Positions 33,812 through 43,138 of a stretch of 64,000 nucleotides of DNA are shown one piece after another (positions within the stretch are counted from its first letter, which is position 1; every line of letters begins with the position of its first letter). The stretch is from Myxococcus flavus. GTDB taxonomy: Bacteria > Myxococcota > Myxococcia > Myxococcales > Myxococcaceae. Under the pieces are notes generated by a model. That model made no database searches. It had not been told where the DNA came from and saw nothing but the letters and a program-made list of their open reading frames with translations. The stretch covers positions 3,968,001 through 4,032,000 of the forward strand of contig NZ_CP143624.1 of NCBI RefSeq assembly GCF_050038885.1, read 5' to 3'. Made by a program: the position numbers and the translations under genes.

Positions 33812-36800
33812 TCAGTGCACCACGCTCCGGGACGACACGGCCGCCTGGGGCGTGGCGGAGGGCTCGCGCATCAGCTTCTCGCCCGAAGCCTGGAGGACCT
33901 GGGTGGTGGCGCCCTCCGGGTCGCGGAAGAAGTGTGGCGTCCACAGCCGCACGAGCTGCCAGCCCTGGCCTTCCAGCACGCCGGTGCGGAAGAGGTCCCA
34001 CTCCACGCGGTCCGTGGCCTTGGGATAGCGCGTGCCGTCGCAGAGCACACCGACGGTGACGTCGCCCGGACGGGTGGGGTGGCGGAGCGCGATGTCCACG
34101 CAGAAGCCGTCATTGCCCCAGTGGACTTCCGACGACACGCGGTGCTGGGCGGCCAGGTGCCTGGCCAGGGCCTGTGCGAACGTCGAGCCCGCCTCCGTGG
34201 GCCGCGGGTACACCTCGGCCTGCTGTTCGGGCCGGAGCGTCTCCGGCGCGGTGGGCTCGGAGTCGCGCTGGGCTTGCTGGGCGTAGGCCTGCTCGAGGGC
34301 CTCCGCGAAGCGGAGGTAGGCGAAGAGCAGCCAGCCTCCGTTGGGCTGCCGGCCCGCCTCGACAGGGGGCAGTGACTGGTAGGCCTCGCGCGGAATCGAG
34401 GTGACGAGATGAATCTGCTCCCGTGCGCGCGTCACCAGCACGTTGAGGCGCCGGCCACCGCCCGCGCTGCCCAGGGGGCCGAAGCGCCGGTAGAAGCGGC
34501 CCTGCCGGTCCGGGCCGTAGGTGGTGCTGATGATGAGGTGGTCCCGCTCGTCACCCTGGACGTTCTCCAGGTTCTTGACGAAGAGCCCCTCGAACGAGCC
34601 CGAGCCCCGGCGCACGCGCGCCTCCGCCAGCCGGGCCGCGAACGCGGAGTCGCTCGCGGCCATCTCGTCGAGGACGTCGTTGATGGCGTCGCGCTGGGTG
34701 AGGTTGAAGCATGCGATGCCAATGGAGGGCGGCTCGGGACGCGCGAGCAGCTCCTTCACCAGCGCACCCACGGCGCGTGCCTCGATGACGTTGGCGCGCT
34801 TGTCGTAGATGCCGCCCACGGGCAGCAGCCGCAAGGGGGCGTGGGGCGCGCGATGGGAGGGGTGCGCGGGGATGGCCTGGAGCCGCTTGTCGTAGAAGTG
34901 GTCGTTGCTGAAGGCGATGAGGTCCGCGTTCTGCGAGCGGTAGTGCACGTCGAGGTAGCACTGGTCGATGTCGAGGTTGAGCGCCGCCGACAGCAGGTCC
35001 TCCACCTCGGACTGCTGCTCCTCGAAGAGGCCCTGCTCGCTCTCCGCCTCCTGCTCCGCGTTCTGCACCACGGCGGACTCGAAGAAGCGCGTGGGAGGCA
35101 GCTGCTTCGGGTCGCCCGCGATGACCACGCGGTGGGCGCGGGTGAGCACCGGCAGCGCCTCTTCCAGGCGGCACTGCGAGGACTCGTCGAAGATGACGAC
35201 GTCGAAGATGGGGCGCCGCGGGAAGATTTGCGCCACCGTCTGCGGGCTGGCCATCCACACGGGGCGGACGTCGAAGAGCGGGTCTCCGCCTTCGATGCCT
35301 TGCCCCGTGGCGATGACCTGACGCACGCGCATGGCGCGCTCGCCCCGGAGCATCAACCGCCGGCGCAGCTCCGCGCCCTGGCTGTTGAGCCGTCCGCCCG
35401 TGCCCGCGAGCAGCCGCTCGCGCTGGCGCTGCGTCCAGCGGTGAATCAGGGCATCGCGCACGAGGCCCCGCTTCTTCTCCTCCAGCATGCGGTAGTGCGA
35501 ATGAGCCGCGCGCACGCGCTCGGCGTCGATGTGCTGGAGCGCGGGGTCCTCGCGCAGGCGCGCTGAGGTCTCCGCCGCCAGCGTGGCCTTCAGCACCGCT
35601 CGCCAGCCTTCATCGGCCTCGGCGCCCTGATGTGCCAGCCGCTCCACGGCGGACTCCAGCGCGGGAGGCAGGCCCGCGAGCACGGTGCGCATGCGCAGCA
35701 GGCCTTCCACCGTGGACAGCCGTGACAGCAGGGCCGCGGTGGCGGAGGCCAACCGTTCCCCCGAGCGCAGGCCGCGCGAGCGCGCGTCGAGCCAGACGGT
35801 GGAGAAGAGGCCTGCCTCCGCGAGCCGGGCCTCCAGCCGCGCGATGGCGTCGCCCCGGGCAGCGGACTGGCGCAGCCCGGCCAGCAGTGCCGAGCGCGCG
35901 CCCGCGTCCCCTTTCAACGCGGTCCGGACCGCGTCGCGGCAGGACACGAGCAGGGGTGTGCGTTCCAGCTCCCCCAGCAGCTCGAAGAGGGCCGCGTGGG
36001 TGCGCAGCGTCTGGGACAGGGCCTCGTCGCTGAGGGATTCGGTGGTGCCCGGGACGAGCGTGGTGCGGTGATACTCGTTGAGCAGGGCGCGCGCCTTGGC
36101 GCCGGTGAAGAAGCGGGTGACGCGCTCCGCGGCGAGGATGCTCAGCGTCAGGCCGAACTGCTGGAGCACCCGGCGGGCCCCGGCCTTCCGCGCGAAGTAG
36201 AAGAACGCGTACCACTTGCGAGCGATGTCCAGGTACGAGCCCAGCGCGGCCAGCGCGGAGGACAGCGCGCCCAGGGCTTGCGGCTGCTCGCGGTGGACCA
36301 GGGCGAGCTCCGCGTCCAGCGGCCCCTCCGCGAGCACCTGGCGCTGCGCCGCCAGTCCGTCGAGCTGCGTCTTCGCGGACTGGACCGCCTCCGGCGTCGC
36401 CGAGCCCCAGCGCGCGAGGACGTCCGCGCTGACGGTGTCCAGCAGCGGCGCCAGCTTCTCCGCGAAGGCGGCCCGCGCCGCGCCCTCGGCCCGAGGGTCC
36501 GCGCCGAAGACGGGCACGTCCGGAGACGCGAGCGCGTCGGCGTCGCGTGCGGCGGTGTCGACGGCGGTCAGCCGTTCGCGGTACGTGGCCAGGGGCGTCG
36601 CGAGGTAGGTGGCGAGGTCGGTGCCCAGCGCCTCGCGCCAGGGATTGTCCGGGTAGCCTTCCTTGCCGCCGCGCTCGAGCACTTCGCGCACCTCGCGCTC
36701 GCGAGACGTCACGTCGCTCAGCCGGGCGTCGGCGAGGCTCGACACCGCGGGCGTGAGGGCGGCGGGGGCCTCCACGGAGAACCACTGGCCCACCAGCTCG

Positions 36801-38461
36801 TGGAAGGAGGGCGCGTTGCCACCGGCGGGGCGCTGGGAGAGGGCGCGGTCGGCGGAGGTCAGCTCGTCATGGAGGGACTGGAGCTCCGCGTCGACGCGCG
36901 CCAGCTCCCGGGTCACGGCCGCGTCGGTCCGCGCCTCGGGCAGCGTGTCGAGTTGCTCGCGAATGCCCATGTAGAGGTCGCGCTGATCCCGCTGGGCGTC
37001 GTGGACGACGGCGCACAGGTGGCCCAGGCCGAGGTGGTCCAGGCGGTGCTTCACCACGTCCAGCGCGGTGCGCTTGTCGCACACGAGCAGCACGCGCTCC
37101 CCGCGCGCCAGGTGGTCGCCAATGGCATTCGCGATGGTCTGCGACTTGCCGGTGCCCGGGGGCCCGTGGATGACGAGCCCTCGGCTGCTGCGGGCCAGTC
37201 GCACCGCGCGCGCCTGGCACGGGTCCGCGAGGGTGACGAGGCGCTCCTCGCCCGCGCGCTTGTGGCCCTCCAGGTTGGGCTCGCCGCCGCCGTGACCCGA
37301 GGGCCCGCCCAGGGACACGTCCACGCGGAGGAAGCTCTCCAGGGGCCCGGAGATGGGCTCACCGTCGAGCAGCGCGCGCACATCGTCCACGAGGCTCTGG
37401 TTGGACAGGGGATACAGGCCGAGCACGGCGCTGGGGAGGATGGCCGCCTGGGACTGGGCATCGTCGCCGCGAGGCACGGGGGCCAGGGCTGTTTCAGGGG
37501 TGAAGGCAGGCGGCGCGGGCAGCTCCAGGGCCTTGCACACGGCGGCCACCAGCTCGTTCAGCTCGCGCCACGGGTCCTCACCCGTCTCGTCCGCGAAGAG
37601 GTCGCCGAGCCGCTGCCCGGTCTGCTGTTCCACCCAGGCGAGCAGCGCCGTGTTGGGGGCGACGCGGTCCACGCCGGCCTCCGCGCCTTCCAGCTCCACG
37701 GAGGGCACGCGGCCCTTCTTGAGCGTGAGGCGCACGGGGACGAAGGCGATGGGCGCGAGGATGCGCCGGGTGCCGAAGCCGCGCTTGTCCTTGGCGCTCG
37801 GTGGCAGGTGCAGCAGGGGGAACCCCACGTGGAGCACATGGGCGCCGGTGTCCTGCTCGAAGGTGCGCGCGTCCTCGACGATGGTGGCCAGCTTGCGCAG
37901 CAGGGCCTGCTGCTCCTCCTCCTCGCGGGAGGGGGCATCTGCTTCGTCGGCGGATTCCGGGGCGCCGGAGGCTGGTACCGCGTCGGGTGACTCGGCGTCC
38001 GGAGTCGCTCCATCGACAGGGCTCGTCGAGCGGGCCTGGGCGGATGCCTTGCTGGAGGTCGGCGCCGTGTTGAGTGCGTCAGCATCCGGCGGTGCTTCGT
38101 CGGCGGAGCTCGCCGAGCGGGCCTGGGCGGGCGCCTTGCTGGAGGCCTGTGCCGCGCCGAGCGAGTCGGAATCCGGCGGTGCTTCGTCGGCGGAGCTCGC
38201 CGAGCGGGCCTGGGCGGATGCCTTGCGCGTGCGTGTTTCGGGCGGGGGCGGCTTCACCGCGAGCCGGGCCTGGGCCTTCTCACCCAGCAGGGCCGCCAGC
38301 ACCGCGTGGGGTGGCGTTCCGTCCAGGCGGCTCAGCGTGGCGAGGTCCACGCGCTGGCGGCTGTTGTGCGGCCGGCTGTTGAGGCTGGGGCCGGATGCGA
38401 GCGCGGCATAAAGCCGCTCGAGCATCTTCTCCAGGACGCGGTTGCGGGGCTCGGGCGACAA
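33812..38461 (-). CDS. Large SF1 helicase with C-terminal DUF559/Vsr-like nuclease domain
   Basis: 1549 aa from the TTG at 38461, which has GAGAGG 8 nt upstream; upstream in-frame ATGs would overlap the HIT gene. Residues 80-170 contain three 29-aa repeats. Residues 180-300 form a helical region. The UPF1/Dna2-like helicase core has Walker A HGPPGTGKSQTIANAIGD (about 432), Walker B IFDVVIFDESSQCRLEEALP (about 1091), and motif III VVIAGDPKQLPPTRFFES; then ENVQGDERDHLIISTTYGPD and RRLNVLVTRAREQIHLVTSI. Residues about 1440-1520 (SEVHWGNDGFCVDIALRHPT, VGVLCDGTRYPKATDRVEWD, LVRLWTPHFFRDPE) form a small PD-(D/E)XK domain. Related proteins occur in phage-defence islands; no typical partner genes are adjacent, so a repair or defence role is inferred. 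Confidence 0.85.
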   Translation of the reverse strand: MSPEPRNRVLEKMLERLYAALASGPSLNSRPHNSRQRVDLATLSRLDGTPPHAVLAALLGEKAQARLAVKPPPPETRTRKASAQARSASSADEAPPDSDSLGAAQASSKAPAQARSASSADEAPPDADALNTAPTSSKASAQARSTSPVDGATPDAESPDAVPASGAPESADEADAPSREEEEQQALLRKLATIVEDARTFEQDTGAHVLHVGFPLLHLPPSAKDKRGFGTRRILAPIAFVPVRLTLKKGRVPSVELEGAEAGVDRVAPNTALLAWVEQQTGQRLGDLFADETGEDPWRELNELVAAVCKALELPAPPAFTPETALAPVPRGDDAQSQAAILPSAVLGLYPLSNQSLVDDVRALLDGEPISGPLESFLRVDVSLGGPSGHGGGEPNLEGHKRAGEERLVTLADPCQARAVRLARSSRGLVIHGPPGTGKSQTIANAIGDHLARGERVLLVCDKRTALDVVKHRLDHLGLGHLCAVVHDAQRDQRDLYMGIREQLDTLPEARTDAAVTRELARVDAELQSLHDELTSADRALSQRPAGGNAPSFHELVGQWFSVEAPAALTPAVSSLADARLSDVTSREREVREVLERGGKEGYPDNPWREALGTDLATYLATPLATYRERLTAVDTAARDADALASPDVPVFGADPRAEGAARAAFAEKLAPLLDTVSADVLARWGSATPEAVQSAKTQLDGLAAQRQVLAEGPLDAELALVHREQPQALGALSSALAALGSYLDIARKWYAFFYFARKAGARRVLQQFGLTLSILAAERVTRFFTGAKARALLNEYHRTTLVPGTTESLSDEALSQTLRTHAALFELLGELERTPLLVSCRDAVRTALKGDAGARSALLAGLRQSAARGDAIARLEARLAEAGLFSTVWLDARSRGLRSGERLASATAALLSRLSTVEGLLRMRTVLAGLPPALESAVERLAHQGAEADEGWRAVLKATLAAETSARLREDPALQHIDAERVRAAHSHYRMLEEKKRGLVRDALIHRWTQRQRERLLAGTGGRLNSQGAELRRRLMLRGERAMRVRQVIATGQGIEGGDPLFDVRPVWMASPQTVAQIFPRRPIFDVVIFDESSQCRLEEALPVLTRAHRVVIAGDPKQLPPTRFFESAVVQNAEQEAESEQGLFEEQQSEVEDLLSAALNLDIDQCYLDVHYRSQNADLIAFSNDHFYDKRLQAIPAHPSHRAPHAPLRLLPVGGIYDKRANVIEARAVGALVKELLARPEPPSIGIACFNLTQRDAINDVLDEMAASDSAFAARLAEARVRRGSGSFEGLFVKNLENVQGDERDHLIISTTYGPDRQGRFYRRFGPLGSAGGGRRLNVLVTRAREQIHLVTSIPREAYQSLPPVEAGRQPNGGWLLFAYLRFAEALEQAYAQQAQRDSEPTAPETLRPEQQAEVYPRPTEAGSTFAQALARHLAAQHRVSSEVHWGNDGFCVDIALRHPTRPGDVTVGVLCDGTRYPKATDRVEWDLFRTGVLEGQGWQLVRLWTPHFFRDPEGATTQVLQASGEKLMREPSATPQAAVSSRSVVH
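37995..38229 (-). repeat. 87-bp in-frame tandem repeat (3 copies) within the helicase gene
   Basis: The phrase GAGCGGGCCTGGGCGG recurs at 38028, 38115 and 38202 on the forward strand, exactly 87 bp (29 codons) apart, in longer units differing at a minority of sites. It encodes copies of KASAQARSASSADEAPPD-type sequence, a flexible linker between the N-terminal segment and helicase core. Confidence 0.88.
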
Positions 38462-38528
38462 GGCGGCACCTCTCGACGGGAGGGAGGCCGCTGTCTCTAT
38501 CACGTGGCGCGGGCCCCAGGCCCCCGCT

Positions 38529-38981
38529 TCATCGGGACAATGCGGCGGCGAGCGCCTGCGCGGCGGCCTCCAAGTCCTGCGCGGGGAGATGCTCCGCGGA
38601 GGGGGCGTCGAAGACGGCGCGGCCCCAGAGCCGCTGGGGCGTCTGCGGGTAGCGCGGCACGAGGTGCAGGTGGAAGTGGCGCAGCACATCGCCAATGGCG
38701 AAGGCATAGGCGTGCTCGGCGCCCAGCACCTCGCGCTGGGCGCGCATGACCCGGGCGGCGAAAGGGCCCAGCTCGCTCGCGGCGCCCGGGTCGAGGTCAT
38801 ACCAGGCGCGCACGTGTCGCTCGCTGGAGATGACCACCCAGCCGGGAACGGGACTCGGGCCCGCGACGCCATGCAACACCAGTCCGGGCGCGCGAGCGAT
38901 GATGCCTCCCACGGGCCGTGTCTCGCCGCGCGCGATGGCGCAGCCGAGACATGGGTCATTCACATCCAATACATCTGGCAT
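38529..38981 (-). CDS. HIT-family protein
   Basis: 150 aa. Histidine-triad nucleotide hydrolase/transferase fold. Starts with the zinc-knuckle-like CLGCAIARGETRPVGGIIAR, common to HIT proteins. The triad is in VLRHFHLHLVPR (HxHxH), with QRLWGRAVFDAP as the C-terminal strand. Acts on nucleotide phosphoramidates or AP-type substrates; specificity unknown. ATG 38981 begins the conserved region. 67 bp upstream of the helicase gene on the same strand, so they may share a transcript. Confidence 0.85.
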   Translation of the reverse strand: MPDVLDVNDPCLGCAIARGETRPVGGIIARAPGLVLHGVAGPSPVPGWVVISSERHVRAWYDLDPGAASELGPFAARVMRAQREVLGAEHAYAFAIGDVLRHFHLHLVPRYPQTPQRLWGRAVFDAPSAEHLPAQDLEAAAQALAAALSR

Positions 38982-39238
38982 GGGCTCACGCTAGCAGCCC
39001 CTTGATGCGCGGGTGGGTCACAAAATCGGGTCGTGGAGGACCCATGTCATCGAGGGCATCCGAGGTTGTCCGAGTGAGCCGTGACACACCCGGTTGAGCC
39101 GTCTCGCGGGGCGAAAACGGCCGCTGAATCAAGGGTGGCCTTCTTGACGGCACGGGCAAGTGTCGGAGAGTGTCCGGCTCGCGCTTCGTGAGTGTTGAGG
39201 CGGCGATACTTGGGGACTTTTCTTTCAAGGCGGGGATG

Positions 39239-40915
39239 ATGAAGAAGCATCTGGTAATGGCCGTGGTGCCGTTCCTGGCGATGGGGTGTGGTGACGACCT
39301 CGTGGACGCGGACGGCGACGGAATCGCGGACGGCGTGCGCGAGCCCAACACGGTGACGGTGGTGACGCCGGCCACGCCGAAGGGCACGGTGTCCGGCCAG
39401 GTGCTGGGCACGGACCTGCGGCCGCTGTCTGAGGTGACGGTGGAGATGACCATCGGCAGCTCGGCGGAGGCGGTGACGGCCACGACGGATGCGAAGGGCA
39501 ACTTCACGTACACGAACGTTCCGGGTGGCGCCGAGGTACTCCTGACCATCTCGAAGGCGGGCTATGCCACGCTGCGCGCGGGGGCGACGGTGCCGACGTC
39601 GGCGGGCAACGTTCCCATCAACAACGGCAACGCGAGCTTCGGCGCCATCACGCTGGCGCGTCTGGATGGCACGCTGAACTTCCTGGTGGTGACGCCTCAG
39701 GGCCGCCCCGCGGCGGGTGCGCGGGCGACGCTGGAGGCCACGCCGGCGGGCTCCATCCGCAGCGGTGACGCGTCCTCGTCGATGGTGAACTCCGTGGTGG
39801 TGGAGGGCATCGCGAACGACCAGGGGCTGGTGTCGTTCACGGGCATCCCCAGCGCGTCGGAGCTGGCACGGCTGACCCGCAGCGGCTCCAATCCCGAGTA
39901 CAGGCTGTGGGTCTCTCCCATGGACTCGAACGCTGACGGCATCCCCGAGACGGGAGGCTACGTCAGCACGTACACGGCCGCCGAGGTGGTCAGCAACAGC
40001 ACCACGCGCCTCATCAGTCTGCCGTACTCGCGGCCGCAGAACGTGCCGCTGAGCATCGAGAGCAGCAACGTGGCCAGCTTGCGCGGAGCCGCTGCGGACA
40101 TGCACCCGCTGCGCAACCTGGTTCGTCCGGGCGAGCCCATCCACCTGTTCTTCAACCAGCCGATTCAGCCGGGGTCGCTGTTCGTTCGCATGACGGGCGA
40201 GGACGCTGGGGAGCTTCTGCCGGTGACGACCAGCGTGGCGAATGGTGGCTACAGTGCGACCATCAACCCGGGCGGCTCCATCGCGGATGGACAAGAGTAC
40301 AACATTGATCTGCGTGCCGTGTCCTCGGAGGGTGGCAGCATGTATGCGCGGACCGGGTTCTTCTTCACGGGCGACGCGTCGACTGTCCGCCAGATGTCGA
40401 TTGTTGCGGCGCGTTACCAGGAGCGGTCGCTGGTGGGCTCAGAGGCTGCGTCCCAGCTGAACTCGAATGAGGAAGTCTTCCTGTCCTTTAATCACCCGAT
40501 TGTGCGCCCTTCGAATGTGACCGGACACGTTTATGCCCATGTGAACTGGGACATTGGCGGTCCTATGCCAGGGGTTATCGGTGACTACCCCGGGGAGCTG
40601 AATAATCCGACCGGGTTCCTGCTCTCCCCTGAAGAGCCTACTGCGCCTGTTCAGACGCGCAATCCAGCTGAACTCCCCGTTTTTGACATTGTCGAATCTG
40701 GTTACACCACGCGATGGAAGTTTACGTATATCGGGACGAACGTGATCCCGAGCACGAGCTTTGGTGGACTTGAGATGGTCGTGAAATTCTCCGACCTTCC
40801 GTTGCGCTCCATCAACGGCACCTACGAGAACTACATGGGGCAGCCGCTTACTGAGGATTTGTCGGTAACTGGGTTGGTTCAGCAGCCCGCCCCCGTTTCT
40901 TCTCCGGCTCCGTGA
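39239..40915 (+). CDS. Carboxypeptidase-regulatory-like lipoprotein
   Basis: 558 aa. Lipoprotein signal KKHLVMAVVPFLAMGCGDDL. Mature N-terminus has a DADGDGIADGV calcium-type loop. Domains: a carboxypeptidase-regulatory-like beta sandwich (PKGTVSGQVLGTDLRPLSEV, TTDAKGNFTYTNVPGGAEVL), a second similar segment (LDGTLNFLVVTPQGRPAAGA) and Big_5-like C-terminal region (EVFLSFNHPIVRPSNVTGHV, WKFTYIGTNVIPSTSFGGLE). Likely a surface or outer-membrane-facing protein; no enzyme motif. ATG 39239 has AAGG at 8 nt; ATG 39236 is an alternative. Codon use turns more A/T-rich after about 40400, matching the gene downstream. Confidence 0.8.
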   Translation: MKKHLVMAVVPFLAMGCGDDLVDADGDGIADGVREPNTVTVVTPATPKGTVSGQVLGTDLRPLSEVTVEMTIGSSAEAVTATTDAKGNFTYTNVPGGAEVLLTISKAGYATLRAGATVPTSAGNVPINNGNASFGAITLARLDGTLNFLVVTPQGRPAAGARATLEATPAGSIRSGDASSSMVNSVVVEGIANDQGLVSFTGIPSASELARLTRSGSNPEYRLWVSPMDSNADGIPETGGYVSTYTAAEVVSNSTTRLISLPYSRPQNVPLSIESSNVASLRGAAADMHPLRNLVRPGEPIHLFFNQPIQPGSLFVRMTGEDAGELLPVTTSVANGGYSATINPGGSIADGQEYNIDLRAVSSEGGSMYARTGFFFTGDASTVRQMSIVAARYQERSLVGSEAASQLNSNEEVFLSFNHPIVRPSNVTGHVYAHVNWDIGGPMPGVIGDYPGELNNPTGFLLSPEEPTAPVQTRNPAELPVFDIVESGYTTRWKFTYIGTNVIPSTSFGGLEMVVKFSDLPLRSINGTYENYMGQPLTEDLSVTGLVQQPAPVSSPAP

Positions 40916-40952
40916 TGTGCTTGTAGCTGGTACCTGAACAGGCAGTGTCTGG

Positions 40953-40988
40953 AGCCCCATGGATATCCATGGGGCTTCATTTTTTTTT
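40953..40988 (+). terminator. Strong intrinsic terminator
   Basis: AGCCCCATGG (40953-40962) and CCATGGGGCT (40967-40976) form a perfect 10-bp stem around ATAT; the whole 24-bp block is palindromic. TCAT then eight T residues follow (40981-40988). It ends the transcript of the lipoprotein gene stopping at 40915. It is the only long T-tract in the window. Confidence 0.92.
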
Positions 40989-41065
40989 GGGGCTAAAGGC
41001 AGGAAAACCACATGGAGTCTACAAGCCCGGATCCAGTGTCCAAGAGGTTGTATGCCGTGGACCGA

Positions 41066-41099
41066 GTCTTGACCGCTTCAAGACGCAAGGTGCTGTAGT
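41066..41099 (+). promoter_or_regulatory. Candidate promoter with an overlapping dyad operator
   Basis: TTGACC (41069-41074) and CTGTAG/TGTAGT (41093-41099) form a sigma-70-like pair with 18-19 bp spacing. GTCTTGA-CCGCT-TCAAGAC (41066-41084), a perfect 7-bp dyad, covers the -35 box. Start of transcription would be about 41106, about 60 nt before ATG 41167. Dyad over a -35 is a classical repressor position; the binding protein is unknown. Confidence 0.35.
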
Positions 41100-41166
41100 T
41101 TCAGAGGGTTTCCTGGAGCTGAGCTTGCGCTGCGCGGAATGGCAGATGCATTGGCAAGCCGGACAT

Positions 41167-42978
41167 ATGAACTCCATCCGAATATTGACCGTGTGTGTCA
41201 GTACCTTGTTCTGGGCCTGTATCAATGTGCCAGGTATTGAGGTTGTGCCTGAGAGCCCTGATGCGGGAGCTTCGGCCCCTGTCGTGACACTAACGCTGTC
41301 ACGGACTGCTACAAATTGTGATGTAGATGTCCGGGTTTCGGTGACGGGGGTTGTCCCGGACTCAGTCGAACTGTTCGTTGATGGCTTTTTGGTCGCTTTG
41401 CTATCCCCGCCTTCATACGAGCTTCGCTGGAACACCCAGGCTCTCGCTGAAGGCGCTCATGTGTTCGCCGCGAGAGCTTCGCTGGGGGACCACGCCTATA
41501 TGAGTGAGTTGCGGACGCTCGTGGTCGACCGGACGCCGCCGCAGGTGGTGACACAGCGCCCTCGAACTGGAGACCAGGACGTATCCGTGCGCACCCCCAT
41601 TCAGGCTGTCTTTTCTGAGGCCATCGATCCGTCCACGGTAACTGCCGAGTCCGTCAGGCTCTTGGTCAATCAATCGGAAGTTGCTGCGGAGGTGCGCCTG
41701 TCAGCCGATGGCGCGAGCGTGACGGTGAGCCCTTCTGAGCAAATCCCGGTGGAGTCAGATGTATCCGTGACCATCAAGTCGTCGGTAACAGACATGGCAG
41801 GCAACAAATTGGATGTCACTGCGCTTGACTGGCGGTGGAGTGTTCCCAGGCACCTGCTTCTTGGGGGCGCCATCTCTGCCGATATGGCCACGGGAATGAA
41901 CGTTTCGACATTCTCGCTCGTGCAGGATGGTAACGGGAGACCAGTCGTTGCTTTTGTCGAGGGGAGCACTCCTTCGACCTATGGCGTCTACGTCAAGCGA
42001 TGGTCAGGGGAGACCTGGGAATTGCTAGGCGACGTCCTGGAGACCGTTGGGGTGGAGTCTGTTATCAAGACTTGCGCTCTCTGGAGCACGCCAGAGGGGG
42101 AGATTTACGTGGTGTGGACTAGGGAGATGCCTGATGGGACTGCTGGCGTTCGCGTTTATCGTTGGAATGGAAGTAGTTGGTCTCCTCTCGGAACCCCCGT
42201 CACACTAGAGCAATCTGTGGTGAAGATTGAGTCGCTTGGATTTGTCGTGGGGCCTCAGGGAGAGCGATGGCTGGTTCTTCATGAGTATGATGCAAATGTT
42301 TCGTCTGGGATTCATGTTTTTCGCTGGGGTGAAGGGAGTTGGGAGCGACTAGGGGGGACGGTGTTGAATCCTTATTGGCTCCAGTTGAACTTTAGTCTGA
42401 TGATGGATTCGCTAGGTCGTCTTGTTGTTGTTTGGACTCTTCAGTCTGGGGCTGGGGGCGCAGTGACGCCTTATTCCAAGAGGTGGGTTGGGACACATTT
42501 TGAGGACATGGGCCCGATGTCTGGTTGGGGCACTCCGATGGTGTCCGCATTGGATGGTGAGGACCGTCTCATTCTCGGCATGCCCAGTCAGGACGTCGGG
42601 ACAAGTTTTCGACCATGGATTCAGCGCTCCGTGCCAGCGGAGGGGTGGCAAAACCTCGGACTTGGCATCGATGGCATGTATCCTGGCGCAACGGACTCCA
42701 TGGTGGAGGTCCTGGACTTCGACCATGAGGGCAGACTGGTTGCACTGTTCTCCGAGCCTGAAGTCGCCGGTGGTCCCGTCAACCACTATGTCCGTCGTTG
42801 GGACGAGAACTCCTGGGGGCTCATGGGGGCACCGTTGCTCCCTCGCACAGGCTCAAGGCCCGTGGGGCGCGCCCAGTTCTTCATGACGGGCCCCGAGCAA
42901 TGGGTGCTGGCCCGCATCGAGGAGACCGAAGGCACTCCGAGCCAACGCCACCTCTACGTCTACCGCCCCAACAACTGA
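41167..42978 (+). CDS. Beta-propeller-like lipoprotein with Big_5-type domain
   Basis: 603 aa. N-terminal signal with Cys (RILTVCVSTLFWACIN), a weak lipobox. Residues 40-110: Ig-like region (ATNCDVDVRVSVTGVVPDSV, SLGDHAYMSELRTLVVDRTP). Residues 115-215: Big_5/SbsA-like domain (QDVSVRTPIQAVFSEAIDPS). From residue 225 about six repeats share RW.G.SW..LG (VYVKRWSGETWELLGDVLE, VRVYRWNGSSWSPLGTPV, IHVFRWGEGSWERLGGTVL, HYVRRWDENSWGLMGAPLL), consistent with a six-bladed propeller. The gene is visibly lower in GC than the surroundings, with many A/T third positions, suggesting acquisition. Insulated by the terminator upstream; own promoter likely. ATG 41167 begins the signal. Confidence 0.78.
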   Translation: MNSIRILTVCVSTLFWACINVPGIEVVPESPDAGASAPVVTLTLSRTATNCDVDVRVSVTGVVPDSVELFVDGFLVALLSPPSYELRWNTQALAEGAHVFAARASLGDHAYMSELRTLVVDRTPPQVVTQRPRTGDQDVSVRTPIQAVFSEAIDPSTVTAESVRLLVNQSEVAAEVRLSADGASVTVSPSEQIPVESDVSVTIKSSVTDMAGNKLDVTALDWRWSVPRHLLLGGAISADMATGMNVSTFSLVQDGNGRPVVAFVEGSTPSTYGVYVKRWSGETWELLGDVLETVGVESVIKTCALWSTPEGEIYVVWTREMPDGTAGVRVYRWNGSSWSPLGTPVTLEQSVVKIESLGFVVGPQGERWLVLHEYDANVSSGIHVFRWGEGSWERLGGTVLNPYWLQLNFSLMMDSLGRLVVVWTLQSGAGGAVTPYSKRWVGTHFEDMGPMSGWGTPMVSALDGEDRLILGMPSQDVGTSFRPWIQRSVPAEGWQNLGLGIDGMYPGATDSMVEVLDFDHEGRLVALFSEPEVAGGPVNHYVRRWDENSWGLMGAPLLPRTGSRPVGRAQFFMTGPEQWVLARIEETEGTPSQRHLYVYRPNN

Positions 42979-43138
42979 ACCCCCGTCGACGTTCCGCCTC
43001 CCACCCCGCGTGTTTTCAAGTGAACACGTCTCGGCACTCCGGTTCGTATTCGTTGAAGAGCGGGGTGGGGTGGGCACGTCAGGAGGGGCGTGTATAGATT
43101 GTTCAACGCCCGTTCCAACCCGAGAGGCGTCGGTTTCC

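Noticed and set aside
38462..38959. N-terminal extension of the helicase frame
   Set aside because: Overlaps the HIT gene, is low-complexity Ser/Pro/Arg, and a TTG with a good ribosome site begins the conserved part.
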